Positions 7,450 through 14,988 of a stretch of 21,062 nucleotides of DNA are shown in pieces. This DNA is from Clostridia bacterium (GTDB lineage: Bacteria; Bacillota_A; Clostridia; Oscillospirales; CAG-272), in the NCBI GenBank assembly GCA_017529175.1, contig JAFXNX010000174.1:1-21062 (forward strand), given 5' to 3'. A program made the position numbers and the translations under genes. The stretch's first letter is position 1; each line of letters opens with the position of its first letter. Below the pieces are notes generated by a model. It saw only the letters and a program-made list of their open reading frames with translations, was not told where the DNA came from and did not search any database.

Positions 7450-7637
7450 AAAAATCTACCGCAAATGACAAAAACGGCGCAGTATACGCAAGCAGTCTGA
7501 GCAGAGTGGATAAACGCAGACAGATTTGGTGATCTTGCCGCGCGAGGCGTATATTAATACGTCAAGCGGCGAGAGCGCCGGAAGGCAATGACGGCGGGGG
7601 CCATGGACAAGTCCATAGCCCCCGCCTCTTTGATTTT
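7450..7637 (+). ncRNA. Gene-free stretch with possible structured RNA ending in a strong hairpin
   Basis: The 334 bases from 7379 to 7712 hold no credible gene. On the plus strand there is a weak promoter-like pair (TTGATT at 7427, 17 bases, AAAAAT at 7450). A nested hairpin follows (GCAAG 7488 with CTTGC 7534, inside it GTCTG 7495 with CAGAC 7517), then a small CGTAT/ATACG hairpin near 7550, then the strong hairpin 7593-7626. I recognise no known RNA family. Both neighbouring genes are on the minus strand, so a plus-strand RNA would be independent. It could equally be an ordinary spacer. Confidence 0.25.
7593..7637 (+). terminator. Strong GC-rich hairpin with T-rich tail
   Basis: Arms GGCGGGGGC (7593-7601) and GCCCCCGCC (7618-7626) pair perfectly, with an inner ATGGAC/GTCCAT stem after one mismatch. 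The plus-strand flank is TCTTTGATTTT, a broken T tract; the minus-strand flank has none. It lies 87 bases downstream of the ispH-rpsA stop, so it may instead stabilise or end that message. Confidence 0.55.
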
Positions 7638-7712
7638 CGACAAAACTTTATACTCTTATGACGTTATGCTTACTTCATAAAACGTTCCGTCATTGCTGTT
7701 CTGCCAAGTTTT

Positions 7713-10010
7713 TTACTCGTCGTCGGAACCTTTTACAGCTTCCTTGATCTCTTCGATCTTATCAGCAACCGCTTCTTTTACAGCTGCGGCGGTCTCTGCG
7801 ATCGCTTCCTTTGCAGTTTCTGCTTTTTCAGCAACCGCTTCTTTGACTTCAGCGACTTTCTCGGAGATCGCTTCTTTTACCTCTTTGATCTTATCATCAG
7901 CCGCTTCTTCTGCGGGAGCTTCTCCTGCGGGAGCTTCCTCTACGCCGAAATCAGCGTATGCTTCCGGGTTGTCGGTCGAGAAAACTGCGGGTGCAGCTTC
8001 TTCTGCCGCCTCAGCGGGAGCTTCCTCTTCCTTCGGCTCGATAAGAGCGCGAATGGAGAGGCTGATCTTGCGGTTTTCGTTGTCGATACCGACGATCTTC
8101 GCATCGACCTCGTCGCCTACGTGAAGAACTTCTGCGGGAGACGCGATCTTGTGGTCGGTGATCTGGCTGATGTGGATAAGTCCGTCAGCGCCGGGAACTA
8201 CTTCCGCGAAAGCGCCGAACTGCATCAGGGATACGATCTTGACTTTTGCAACGTCGCCGAGCGCATATTTCTGATTGAATATGTACCAGGGATCGGATTC
8301 TTCCGTCTTGTATCCGAGGGAAATTCTCTTCTTTTCCTTGTCGATGCCCTTTACGAAGACTTTGATAACGTCGCCCACGTTCACAACTTCGGAGGGATGA
8401 CGGATACGGCGCCACGAAAGCTCGGACATATGTACCATGCCGTCGACTCCGCCGCCGAGATCGACGAACGCGCCGTAGCTCGTAAGACTCTTAACAGCGC
8501 CCTCATAGATCTGACCTACTTCAAGCTGTGCCCAGAACTCCGCTTCCTTTGCCTTGCGCTCTTCTCTAAGAACGGCGCGGATGGAACCGAGAGCTCTCTT
8601 TCTCTCTTCTTTGACTTCGATGACTTTGAACTTCTGCGTCGTTCCTACGAGCGCGCGAAGATCATCGTCGGACGCGCCTCTCGGCAGACCCGAAAGGGAC
8701 GCGGGGATAAAGATGCGAACGGATTTTACCGTTGCGATGATGCCGCCTTTGACGGCGTCGACGATCTTGCCCTCAAGGATCTCGCCAGACTCGCAAGCTT
8801 CAACGATAGCGATCCAGTTTCCGTCCGAATCGACTCTCGTCTTGTCAAGCATCGCGATGCCTTCGACGTCGCTGACCTTGATGACTTTTGCCTTGATCTC
8901 GTCGCCCACCTTAAACAGTTCATCCAGCTTAGCCGCGGGGTCGTCTGTCAGTTTTTCGTGCACGATTACACCGGTCGTCTTAGCGCCGAGATCCAAATGT
9001 ATCTCATTCTGCGAAATTGATGTGATTACACCAACGACTACATCTCCTGGATTTAAAGTTTTCATGGAAGCGTCGAGCATCTCCTCAAAGTTTTCTGTGA
9101 TTTGCTCATTCATGGTTTGTTCTACCTCCTGTATTACACTTAACGGCGTCGATGCGCCGGCAGTGACTGATATCTTTTTCCCCGAGGGAAAACTGATCCC
9201 CGAAAGATCACCCGCGTTCTCGATAAGGTACGTTTCCTTGCAAAGAGATGCGCAAATGCCGTAGAGCTTCTGCGTGTTCGAGCTGCTTTTGCTCCCTATC
9301 ACGACTACTACGTCAGACTCGCGCGCCAAGCGCGACGCCTCGGTCTGTCTTTCTTCAGTAACATTACATATTGTATCAAATATTAACGCGTTTGTATATA
9401 CTTTTTTTGCAATTTCTAAAGTTTTTTTCCACTCATTGAGGTTTTGAGTCGTTTGAGCGGCGATGCTTATTTGCAAATTGCCCAACTTTGCCTGTAAATT
9501 TTCGTCATTATCACCACAAGCCCAGTTTCCGAACTCTTCGCTGTCCGCAAAAACCGCGCCGTCTCCGCGAAGACAGCTCATGATCCCCGCGACTTCCGGG
9601 TGTTCTTTTGCCCCGATAAGTATAAAAAACTTGCCCTCTCCCGAGTTCTCCTCGGCGATATGCCTTACCTTTTTGACGTACGGACAGGTGCAGTCAAGAA
9701 GCTCGAAGTTTTCACATTCGGCGTCAAGCCGTCTCAAACGTTCGACGACGCTCTTTATCTCTCCGTGCGCTCTAATTACAACGGTGATCGGCTCTCCGGT
9801 TCGCGCGCGCTCTTCGATCGCCGGTATGTCCTGCGCCGATATCTCGCCTACGCCGCGCTCTCTCAAATACGCGTTGTATCCGTCGTTATGTATGAGCTTG
9901 CCGAGCGTATAGACCTTCGCACCTTTACCTGACGAGAGCTTCGCCTCGACCGCCTCCGTCGCGCGTCTGACGCCGAAACAGAACCCCGCGTGTTTTGCAA
10001 CGTTTATCAA
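7713..10010 (-). CDS. ispH-rpsA: Fused HMBPP reductase (IspH) and ribosomal protein S1
   Basis: The protein has 765 residues. Residues 1-295 are IspH, the iron-sulfur enzyme of the last MEP-pathway step, which turns HMBPP into IPP and DMAPP. The three cluster cysteines are Cys11 (HAGFCFGV), Cys109 (CTCPYV) and Cys215 (DTICNVT); active-site His41, His82, His137, Glu139 and the QTT at 186-188 are also seen. Residues 320-655 hold four S1 RNA-binding domains (about 320-391, 408-480, 497-569, 583-655), the ribosomal S1 part. Residues 660-765 are an Ala/Glu/Lys-rich tail. This fusion is known in Clostridia. The start codon is TTG, one base after the plsC stop, with GGAGGAG inside the plsC end. An internal AGGAGG and ATG at residue 300 could give S1 alone. 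It ends the five-gene operon. Confidence 0.95.
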   Translation of the reverse strand: MINVAKHAGFCFGVRRATEAVEAKLSSGKGAKVYTLGKLIHNDGYNAYLRERGVGEISAQDIPAIEERARTGEPITVVIRAHGEIKSVVERLRRLDAECENFELLDCTCPYVKKVRHIAEENSGEGKFFILIGAKEHPEVAGIMSCLRGDGAVFADSEEFGNWACGDNDENLQAKLGNLQISIAAQTTQNLNEWKKTLEIAKKVYTNALIFDTICNVTEERQTEASRLARESDVVVVIGSKSSSNTQKLYGICASLCKETYLIENAGDLSGISFPSGKKISVTAGASTPLSVIQEVEQTMNEQITENFEEMLDASMKTLNPGDVVVGVITSISQNEIHLDLGAKTTGVIVHEKLTDDPAAKLDELFKVGDEIKAKVIKVSDVEGIAMLDKTRVDSDGNWIAIVEACESGEILEGKIVDAVKGGIIATVKSVRIFIPASLSGLPRGASDDDLRALVGTTQKFKVIEVKEERKRALGSIRAVLREERKAKEAEFWAQLEVGQIYEGAVKSLTSYGAFVDLGGGVDGMVHMSELSWRRIRHPSEVVNVGDVIKVFVKGIDKEKKRISLGYKTEESDPWYIFNQKYALGDVAKVKIVSLMQFGAFAEVVPGADGLIHISQITDHKIASPAEVLHVGDEVDAKIVGIDNENRKISLSIRALIEPKEEEAPAEAAEEAAPAVFSTDNPEAYADFGVEEAPAGEAPAEEAADDKIKEVKEAISEKVAEVKEAVAEKAETAKEAIAETAAAVKEAVADKIEEIKEAVKGSDDE
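7731..7895 (-). repeat. Coding repeat: Ala/Lys/Glu-rich helical tail of the S1 fusion
   Basis: Residues 706-760 consist of imperfect tandem units of roughly 11 residues built on EKVAEVKEAVA (for example DKIKEVKEAISEK, VAEVKEAVAEKAE, AKEAIAETAAAV, DKIEEIKEAVK). The pattern predicts a long amphipathic or surface helix, like LEA- or apolipoprotein-type repeats. The DNA shows matching imperfect repeats. Confidence 0.7.
9111..9130 (-). promoter_or_regulatory. Internal ribosome binding site and ATG for stand-alone S1
   Basis: Within the ispH-rpsA frame, AGGAGG (9125-9130) lies 11 bases before an in-frame ATG (9111-9113, residue 300). The protein from here begins MNEQITENFEEMLDASMKTL, which resembles the N-terminus of separate clostridial S1 proteins. 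Internal initiation would give a 466-residue S1. Confidence 0.5.
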
Positions 10011-10011
10011 A

Positions 10012-10677
10012 TCACGTCTCCTCCGATGGCGCTTTGCCGTCTCCCGCGTTTTCGCTCTTTTGCGATTTTATCTCGTAATCATAACCGCCGAGCGCGCAGG
10101 ATGCGGAAAAGATGCGCTCTGTCGCAAAGTCGTACTCGCGCTTTCCGCCGTTCTCAAATCCGAAATCCTCATACTCGATCGGCTTTCCGATTATCAGCTC
10201 CGTTTTTCCGAAAGCGTGAAGATGGTTGTTCTTCGTCTTTATAAAAACGGGGATTGCTCCGCATTTCGCGTGGTACGCGATCATGCCGGCACCCGATTTC
10301 ACGTTCGTTGTAGAAGGGTCGACTTTTTTTCTTCTCGTTCCCTGCGGGAAGATGTTGACGAGTTCCCCCGCCTCAACGAGAGATATCGCCGTCTTTATCG
10401 CCTTGACGTCGGCTCCTCCCCGGTCGACCGGGAACGCTCCGACCTTTCTAATCAGCGCGCCGAACGGCTTGAATTTAAATAGTTCTTTTTTCGCCATGAA
10501 GCGAAGGAGCCTGTCGAAAGACGCGGCGAGCGCTACGACGTCGAACATACTCGTGTGGTTGGCGCACACGACGTACCCGCCCTCATTCGGCAAGTTCTCC
10601 GCTCCGGTTATCTTTATTCTGTAAAAGTGCCTGAAAAACGGGCTGAGAAGCCGTTTTGCGCCGGAATAAAAGCTCAT
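10012..10677 (-). CDS. plsC: 1-acyl-sn-glycerol-3-phosphate acyltransferase PlsC
   Basis: The protein has 221 residues. It adds the second acyl chain to lysophosphatidic acid to give phosphatidic acid at the inner membrane face. The catalytic H(X4)D motif is NHTSMFD at 40-46, motif II-like KELFKFKPFGALIRKVGAFPVDR at about 64-86 carries the usual GxFPVDR, and motif III is FPQGTRR at 110-116. Motif III has Gln where most PlsC proteins have Glu (FPEGTR), a small oddity worth noting. The start has an AAAGAGG about 9 bases upstream. It sits 12 bases after cmk and one base before ispH-rpsA, so the three are translated from one message; the cmk-plsC-ispH/rpsA order is common in Clostridia. Confidence 0.92.
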   Translation of the reverse strand: MSFYSGAKRLLSPFFRHFYRIKITGAENLPNEGGYVVCANHTSMFDVVALAASFDRLLRFMAKKELFKFKPFGALIRKVGAFPVDRGGADVKAIKTAISLVEAGELVNIFPQGTRRKKVDPSTTNVKSGAGMIAYHAKCGAIPVFIKTKNNHLHAFGKTELIIGKPIEYEDFGFENGGKREYDFATERIFSASCALGGYDYEIKSQKSENAGDGKAPSEET

Positions 10678-10689
10678 ATCAATGCCTCT

Positions 10690-11355
10690 TTAAGCTTTGG
10701 ATTTCTTTTCTATCTCCGCTGTCATCACGGCGATAGTCTCTTCGATCGTAAGGTTGGAGTTGTCGACGATCACGGCGTCGTGCGCGGGAATTGCCGGCGC
10801 GACGGCGCGCGTCCTGTCGTTTTCGTCGCGCTCGACGATCTCCGAGAGTATTTTTTCATACTCGCACTCGACGCCCTTTGCGATGAGCTCTTTATAACGG
10901 CGCTCCGCTCTGACCTCGTTCGACGCTTTTATGAAGAATTTGACGTCGGCGTCGGGCATTATGACTGTTCCTATATCTCTTCCGTCCATGACGACGTTGC
11001 CGCGAAGCACCATATCGCGCTGGATGGAAAGTAAAAACTCTCTGACTTTCGGCAGAGCTGATACCGCCGACGCATACATGGATATCTCGGGCGTCCTTAT
11101 AAGTCCCGAAACGTCCTCGCCGTTGAGTATCACGCACTGAGTACCGTCTTTGTACTCGAGCGACAGAGCGATCCCGGAAAGGAGCGGCACTACCTGCTCC
11201 TCGCTCTTCGGATCGGCGTCGCATCTTCTCACGTAAAGCCCTATCGCGCGGTAGAGCGCGCCGGTGTCGACATAAACGAGTCCGTATTCCTTTGCAAGCA
11301 TTTTCGCGTAAGTGCTTTTGCCTACGCCGCTGAGTCCGTCAATTGCAATTTTCAT
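10690..11355 (-). CDS. cmk: Cytidylate kinase Cmk
   Basis: The 221-residue protein phosphorylates CMP and dCMP to the diphosphates using ATP, in the cytoplasm. The P-loop GLSGVGKS is at residues 7-14, YVDTGALYRAIGLYV at about 31-45 forms the CMP site, and DGRDIGTVIMPDADVKFFIKAS (about 125-146) is the family hallmark, followed by the lid RAERRYKEL. Length is typical. I took ATG 11355 (MKIAIDG) because GGGAG lies about 8 bases upstream and the family starts here; the frame is open upstream into the flavoprotein gene, 26 codons, without support. It begins 19 bases after the flavoprotein stop. Confidence 0.95.
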   Translation of the reverse strand: MKIAIDGLSGVGKSTYAKMLAKEYGLVYVDTGALYRAIGLYVRRCDADPKSEEQVVPLLSGIALSLEYKDGTQCVILNGEDVSGLIRTPEISMYASAVSALPKVREFLLSIQRDMVLRGNVVMDGRDIGTVIMPDADVKFFIKASNEVRAERRYKELIAKGVECEYEKILSEIVERDENDRTRAVAPAIPAHDAVIVDNSNLTIEETIAVMTAEIEKKSKA

Positions 11356-11374
11356 ATCATTTCTCCCGAAAAAG

Positions 11375-12625
11375 TTAATTATTTTCACAATAGGTTTCCG
11401 CCGCGCTCTGTCCGGCAAGGCGTCCTGTCGCATACGCTATCTGCAGATTGTAGCCGCCTGTATACGCGTCGACGTCTACGACCTCTCCCGCGAAGTACAG
11501 CCGTTTTATCTTCTTCGACTCCATTGTCGACGGTACTATCTCTTTTACGCTTACGCCGCCGCAGGTGACTATCGCCTCGTCCACCGGTCTTGTCGCGACA
11601 GGCGTTATCGTGAGCGATTTGAGCGTCGAGACGAGAGACGCTCTCATCTCCTTCGTCACCGAATTTATCTTGATCCTCGGCGGGATGCCCGACACCTCGA
11701 CGATATACGGTATGAGATTGTGCGGAAGCAGATCGCCGAGCGCATTCAGAAAATCCCGGTTCGAATACTTCGCAAAATCCGACAGCACTCTTGCGTCAAG
11801 TTCCTCGTTACTCAGCGCCGGCTTTAAGTCTACCGACATCGTGTACGCGCCCGGATCCTTTTTCGTCATATGCGCGGACGCCGAGAGCACAAGCGGGCCC
11901 GAGACGCCGAAATGAGTGAAGAGCATCTCCCCCATTTCGGAGAAAACGACGCGCCCGTTATCCTTCACGGTCAGCACCACGTTTTTAAGAGTCAGACCGG
12001 ACATTTCCGAAAAATCTTCCTTCGTTACTATCGGTACGAGAGACGCTTTTCTCGGCGTGACCTCTATCCCGTGATTTTCGGCAAACGCATAACCGTCTCC
12101 CGTCGACCCGGTCAACGGATACGAAAGCCCTCCGGTCGCGACTATCACAGCGGCGTACTCGCGCATATCGCGTGCTATGACGCCCGACGCCTCGCCGTCT
12201 TTAACGACGATATCCTTGACACGCTCTCTTATGATGCGGATACCGAGCGACGAGAGCTCTTCTTTGAAAGCGTTGACGATATCCGCCGCTTTGTCCGAAA
12301 CGGGAAAGACGCGTCTTCCCCTCTCCGTTTTGAGCGCGACGCCGCGCTTCTCGAAAAAATCCATGGCGTCGCGGGGAGTGAACGAATATATCGCGCTGTA
12401 AAGGAACTTCGGGTTCGTCGGAACGTGGCGCAAAAACTCGTCCGGCTCGCACTCGTTCGTTACGTTGCATCTTCCCTTGCCTGTGATACCGAGCTTTTTC
12501 CCGACGTATCTGTTTTGCTCGTATATCACGACGTCGACCCCGCGCTCGGCGGCGGCGATCGCCGCCATCATTCCCGCGGGCCCCGCCCCTATCACGGCAA
12601 CGGAGCGCGTTTTGCACGCGTTCAT
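11375..12625 (-). CDS. HI0933-family FAD/NAD(P)-binding oxidoreductase (BaiN/RdsA-like)
   Basis: The 416-residue protein belongs to the HI0933 flavoprotein family (annotated as aminoacetone oxidase-like or BaiN/RdsA). Residues 9-37 hold the FAD-binding Rossmann motif GAGPAGMMAA followed by the acidic end of strand 2 (VVIYEQN). GKKLGITGKGRCNVTN at 43-58 is the family signature; ATGGLSYPLTGSTGDGY lies near 165-181, and YFAGEVVDVDAYTGGYNLQ with AYATGRLAG near 381-407 closes the FAD site. Its true substrate is not settled for the family. ATG 12625 overlaps the rpiR stop by one base (TAATG), so the genes are translationally coupled. The gene is often found just upstream of cmk in Clostridia, as here. 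Confidence 0.92.
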   Translation of the reverse strand: MNACKTRSVAVIGAGPAGMMAAIAAAERGVDVVIYEQNRYVGKKLGITGKGRCNVTNECEPDEFLRHVPTNPKFLYSAIYSFTPRDAMDFFEKRGVALKTERGRRVFPVSDKAADIVNAFKEELSSLGIRIIRERVKDIVVKDGEASGVIARDMREYAAVIVATGGLSYPLTGSTGDGYAFAENHGIEVTPRKASLVPIVTKEDFSEMSGLTLKNVVLTVKDNGRVVFSEMGEMLFTHFGVSGPLVLSASAHMTKKDPGAYTMSVDLKPALSNEELDARVLSDFAKYSNRDFLNALGDLLPHNLIPYIVEVSGIPPRIKINSVTKEMRASLVSTLKSLTITPVATRPVDEAIVTCGGVSVKEIVPSTMESKKIKRLYFAGEVVDVDAYTGGYNLQIAYATGRLAGQSAAETYCENN

Positions 12626-13509
12626 TATTCTTTTGACGGCGAGCGGTCGCCCGCGCCGTTGTTGTATACGTTATACTCCGCCCATACTGTTTCAAGCTTC
12701 GACAAAGTCTTCGCGATCTCGTCTTTTTTCTTCTTGCCGATCGCGACGATTATCGCGTTGATGATACTGAGCGGCGCGACGAGAGAATCTCCGAACGACA
12801 CCATATCGCTCTTCGCCGTCAGAGCAGCGAAGACGTCTCCCGCGATAGGGGACGCGGCGCTGTCGGTGATTGATACGACCTTCGCGCCCGCTCCGAGCGC
12901 ATAATCGACGGCGGACACGATCCTCGTCGAATATCTCGGGAAGCTGATCGCTACGAGCACGTCACGCCCGTCGATGCGCATGAGCTGCTCGAAGACTTCG
13001 CTTCCGCTCGTCGTCCTGACGCGTCTGACGTCGTCAAGCACAAGCGAGAGATAGTAACTCAAAAAATCCGCGAGAGGCGCGGATGAGCGCATACCGATGA
13101 TATAGATCCTTCTTGCGGAAAGAAGCGCCTCGACCGCTCTGTTGAAGGCGTCGCGGTCCACGTTCTCAAGCGTTTTCCTTATCCGCTCCGCGTCTGACGT
13201 CAGAACCTCGTCGAGTATCTTTTCCTCCGAAATGCGGTCGTCGGAGACTTCCATCCTCTGTACGGCTGTGAGCCGCATATTGAGAGTCTCCTGCATCGCT
13301 GTGTGAAATTCGGGATATCCTTCGTAACCGAGCTCAAGCGCGTATCTTACGACGGTGGATTCCGAAACTCCGACTTCCTCTCCGAGTTTTGCGGCTGTCA
13401 TATACGCCGCCTTATCATAGTGTTCGAATATATAGTCCGATATCTTCTTCTGTCCCTTCGACAGAGAACGGTATCTTGTTTTTATAAGATCGATCAAATC
13501 GCGACTCAT
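12625..13509 (-). CDS. MurR/RpiR-family transcriptional regulator
   Basis: The protein has 294 residues. Residues 1-77 form the HTH_6 DNA-binding domain (LSKGQKKISDYIFEHYDKAAYMTAAKLGEEVGVSESTVVRYALELG contains the recognition helix), and residues 115-260 a SIS sugar-isomerase-fold domain (IYIIGMRSSAPLADFLSYYL, ISFPRYSTRIV) that usually binds a phosphosugar. It is the first gene of a five-gene operon of otherwise housekeeping function and is coupled to the flavoprotein gene. AAAGGAG lies 7 bases before the start, behind a consensus promoter. The ligand and targets cannot be told from the sequence; no sugar genes are nearby. Confidence 0.93.
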   Translation of the reverse strand: MSRDLIDLIKTRYRSLSKGQKKISDYIFEHYDKAAYMTAAKLGEEVGVSESTVVRYALELGYEGYPEFHTAMQETLNMRLTAVQRMEVSDDRISEEKILDEVLTSDAERIRKTLENVDRDAFNRAVEALLSARRIYIIGMRSSAPLADFLSYYLSLVLDDVRRVRTTSGSEVFEQLMRIDGRDVLVAISFPRYSTRIVSAVDYALGAGAKVVSITDSAASPIAGDVFAALTAKSDMVSFGDSLVAPLSIINAIIVAIGKKKKDEIAKTLSKLETVWAEYNVYNNGAGDRSPSKE

Positions 13510-13536
13510 GGCGCGCTCCTTTGAAACTTTTTTTAT

Positions 13537-13565
13537 ATTATATATTACTTAATAAATTCTGTCAA
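13537..13565 (-). promoter_or_regulatory. Consensus sigma-A promoter of the rpiR-rpsA operon
   Basis: The minus strand reads TTGACA, 17 bases, TATAAT, a perfect consensus, 27 bases upstream of the rpiR start codon. It most likely drives all five genes down to 7713. Confidence 0.9.
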
Positions 13566-13647
13566 CCGATTTTGACTCATTCGGACATAACAAATCCCGC
13601 TTTGCGCTTCTTAATAAATACGCATATAATTATTATAAAAAAAGTAT

Positions 13648-13676
13648 TTGACAAAGCAAGTCTACTGTGATAAACT
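13648..13676 (+). promoter_or_regulatory. Promoter of asd
   Basis: The plus strand reads TTGACA, 17 bases, TAAACT, with a TGA forming an extended -10. The predicted start point is near 13683, giving a leader of about 60-75 bases. Confidence 0.75.
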
Positions 13677-13708
13677 ATGTAACATAAAATTGCAAAAATA
13701 CATCTGAT

Positions 13709-13749
13709 CCGACATAAAATGTCGGGGAAAGGGTTTGGGAGATGCTCCC
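13709..13749 (+). promoter_or_regulatory. asd leader with two small hairpins, one enclosing an ATG
   Basis: CCGACAT/ATGTCGG (13709-13715, 13719-13725) forms a 7-bp hairpin. GGGAG/CTCCC (13737-13741, 13745-13749) forms a 5-bp hairpin whose 3-base loop is the ATG at 13742. This could affect start-codon access. No lysine-riboswitch or T-box consensus is visible and the leader is too short for either. Confidence 0.4.
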
Positions 13750-14848
13750 TGGTTGTTATATGAAAAACAAACTGAAAGCCGGTATCATCGGCGCAACGGG
13801 TATGGTGGGACAGAGATTCGTAACTCTTCTTCACGACCACCCGTACTTTGAGATCGGCGCCCTCGCCGCAAGCGCGCGCTCCGCGGGAGTTCCTTACGGA
13901 AAAGCGGTCGAAGGCAGATGGAAGATGAAGTGCGACCTTCCCGCAGACGTTGCCCAAATGCCGGTCGTTGACGCCGCGAATATAGAAGAGATGAAGTCGA
14001 AGTGCGATTTCGTTTTCTGCGCGGTCAATATGAAAAAGGACGACATCCTCGCGCTCGAGGACGCTTACGCAAAGGCGGAGATCCCCGTTATCTCCAACAA
14101 CTCCGCAAACCGCTGGACGGACGACGTTCCGATGGTAGTCCCGGAAATTAACGACGCCCATCTCGACGTCATCGAGAGCCAGCGCCGCCGTCTCGGAACG
14201 AAGCGCGGCTTTATCGCGGTAAAACCGAACTGCTCGATACAGAGCTACGTTCCCGCGCTAACTCCGCTTCTCAAATACGGTATCAAGGAAGTCGTCGTCA
14301 CGACTTATCAGGCGATAAGCGGCTCGGGAAAAACCTTCCGCGAGTGGCCGGAAATGATCGACAACCTCATCCCGTTCATCTCGGGCGAAGAGGACAAGAG
14401 CCAGTATGAACCTCTCAAGATATGGGGCGAGGTCAAGGGCGGCATCATCAAAGCCGCGGATGAACCTAAGATCTCGGTGCAGTGTCTCAGAGTTCCGGTA
14501 ACGGACGGACACACCGCGGCGGTATTCGTAAACTTTGAGAACAAGCCGCCGAAGGAAACGATAATCAAAGAATGGCGTGAATTCAGCGGAGTGCCTCAGC
14601 TCCTCGAACTTCCCCACGCGCCGAAGCAGTTCATCACATACTTTGAAGAAGACGACCGTCCGCAGGCAGCCCTCGACCGCGACCTTTACGGCGGTATGGG
14701 AATTTCAGTCGGAAGACTCCGCGAGGACGTCAACTTCGACTACAAGTTTGTCGGTCTCTCGCACAACACGCTCCGCGGCGCGGCAGGCGGCGCGGTCCTG
14801 ATCGCCGAACTGCTCTACAGAAAAGGTTATCTGACAGACGAAGAATAA
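13742..14848 (+). CDS. asd: Aspartate-semialdehyde dehydrogenase
   Basis: The enzyme reduces aspartyl phosphate to aspartate semialdehyde with NADPH, the branch step to lysine, diaminopimelate, threonine and methionine. From 13742 it has 368 residues. The NADP-binding motif GIIGATGMVGQR is near residues 14-25; the catalytic cysteine is in VKPNCSIQSYVP (about Cys162); RVPVTDGHTA carries the active-site His; ISGSGKTF is also present. The sequence belongs to the archaeal/fungal-type Asd group (TIGR00978-like), which is also found in Clostridia. The start is ambiguous: family members begin at MKNKLKAG (13760), but only ATG 13742 has a purine-rich AAAGGG at a good distance. It stands alone between divergent rpiR and a bidirectional terminator. 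Confidence 0.93.
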   Translation: MLPGCYMKNKLKAGIIGATGMVGQRFVTLLHDHPYFEIGALAASARSAGVPYGKAVEGRWKMKCDLPADVAQMPVVDAANIEEMKSKCDFVFCAVNMKKDDILALEDAYAKAEIPVISNNSANRWTDDVPMVVPEINDAHLDVIESQRRRLGTKRGFIAVKPNCSIQSYVPALTPLLKYGIKEVVVTTYQAISGSGKTFREWPEMIDNLIPFISGEEDKSQYEPLKIWGEVKGGIIKAADEPKISVQCLRVPVTDGHTAAVFVNFENKPPKETIIKEWREFSGVPQLLELPHAPKQFITYFEEDDRPQAALDRDLYGGMGISVGRLREDVNFDYKFVGLSHNTLRGAAGGAVLIAELLYRKGYLTDEE

Positions 14849-14871
14849 TCACGAAAAATAAAAACCGACGT

Positions 14872-14908
14872 AAAATGATCCCGGAAGAAAACCTCCCGGG
14901 ATCATTTT
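14872..14908. terminator. Bidirectional terminator between asd and the kinase gene
   Basis: Perfect 13-bp arms (14872-14884 and 14896-14908) surround an 11-base loop. The plus side continues with T, and the minus side is T-rich as well (A-rich on plus upstream of 14872). It serves convergent genes ending at 14848 and 14989. Confidence 0.9.
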
Positions 14909-14988
14909 TATTTGGTTATCGCGAAATGGACATCGCTTTAATCATCAACGCTCTTGTCGTTCCTTATCGTCTGAATTTTCATCAAGTT

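Noticed and set aside
11870..12904. Long plus-strand open frame (344 codons) opposite the flavoprotein and rpiR genes
   Set aside because: It is antisense to two well-supported genes, is rich in Arg and lacks any recognisable motif or ribosome binding site. Similar antisense frames at 11-739, 3167-3841, 8121-9020, 16771-17241 and 19962-20561 were dropped for the same reason.
13677..13741. Lysine riboswitch or T-box upstream of asd
   Set aside because: The leader is only about 60 bases, far too short, and none of the conserved motifs of either element is present.
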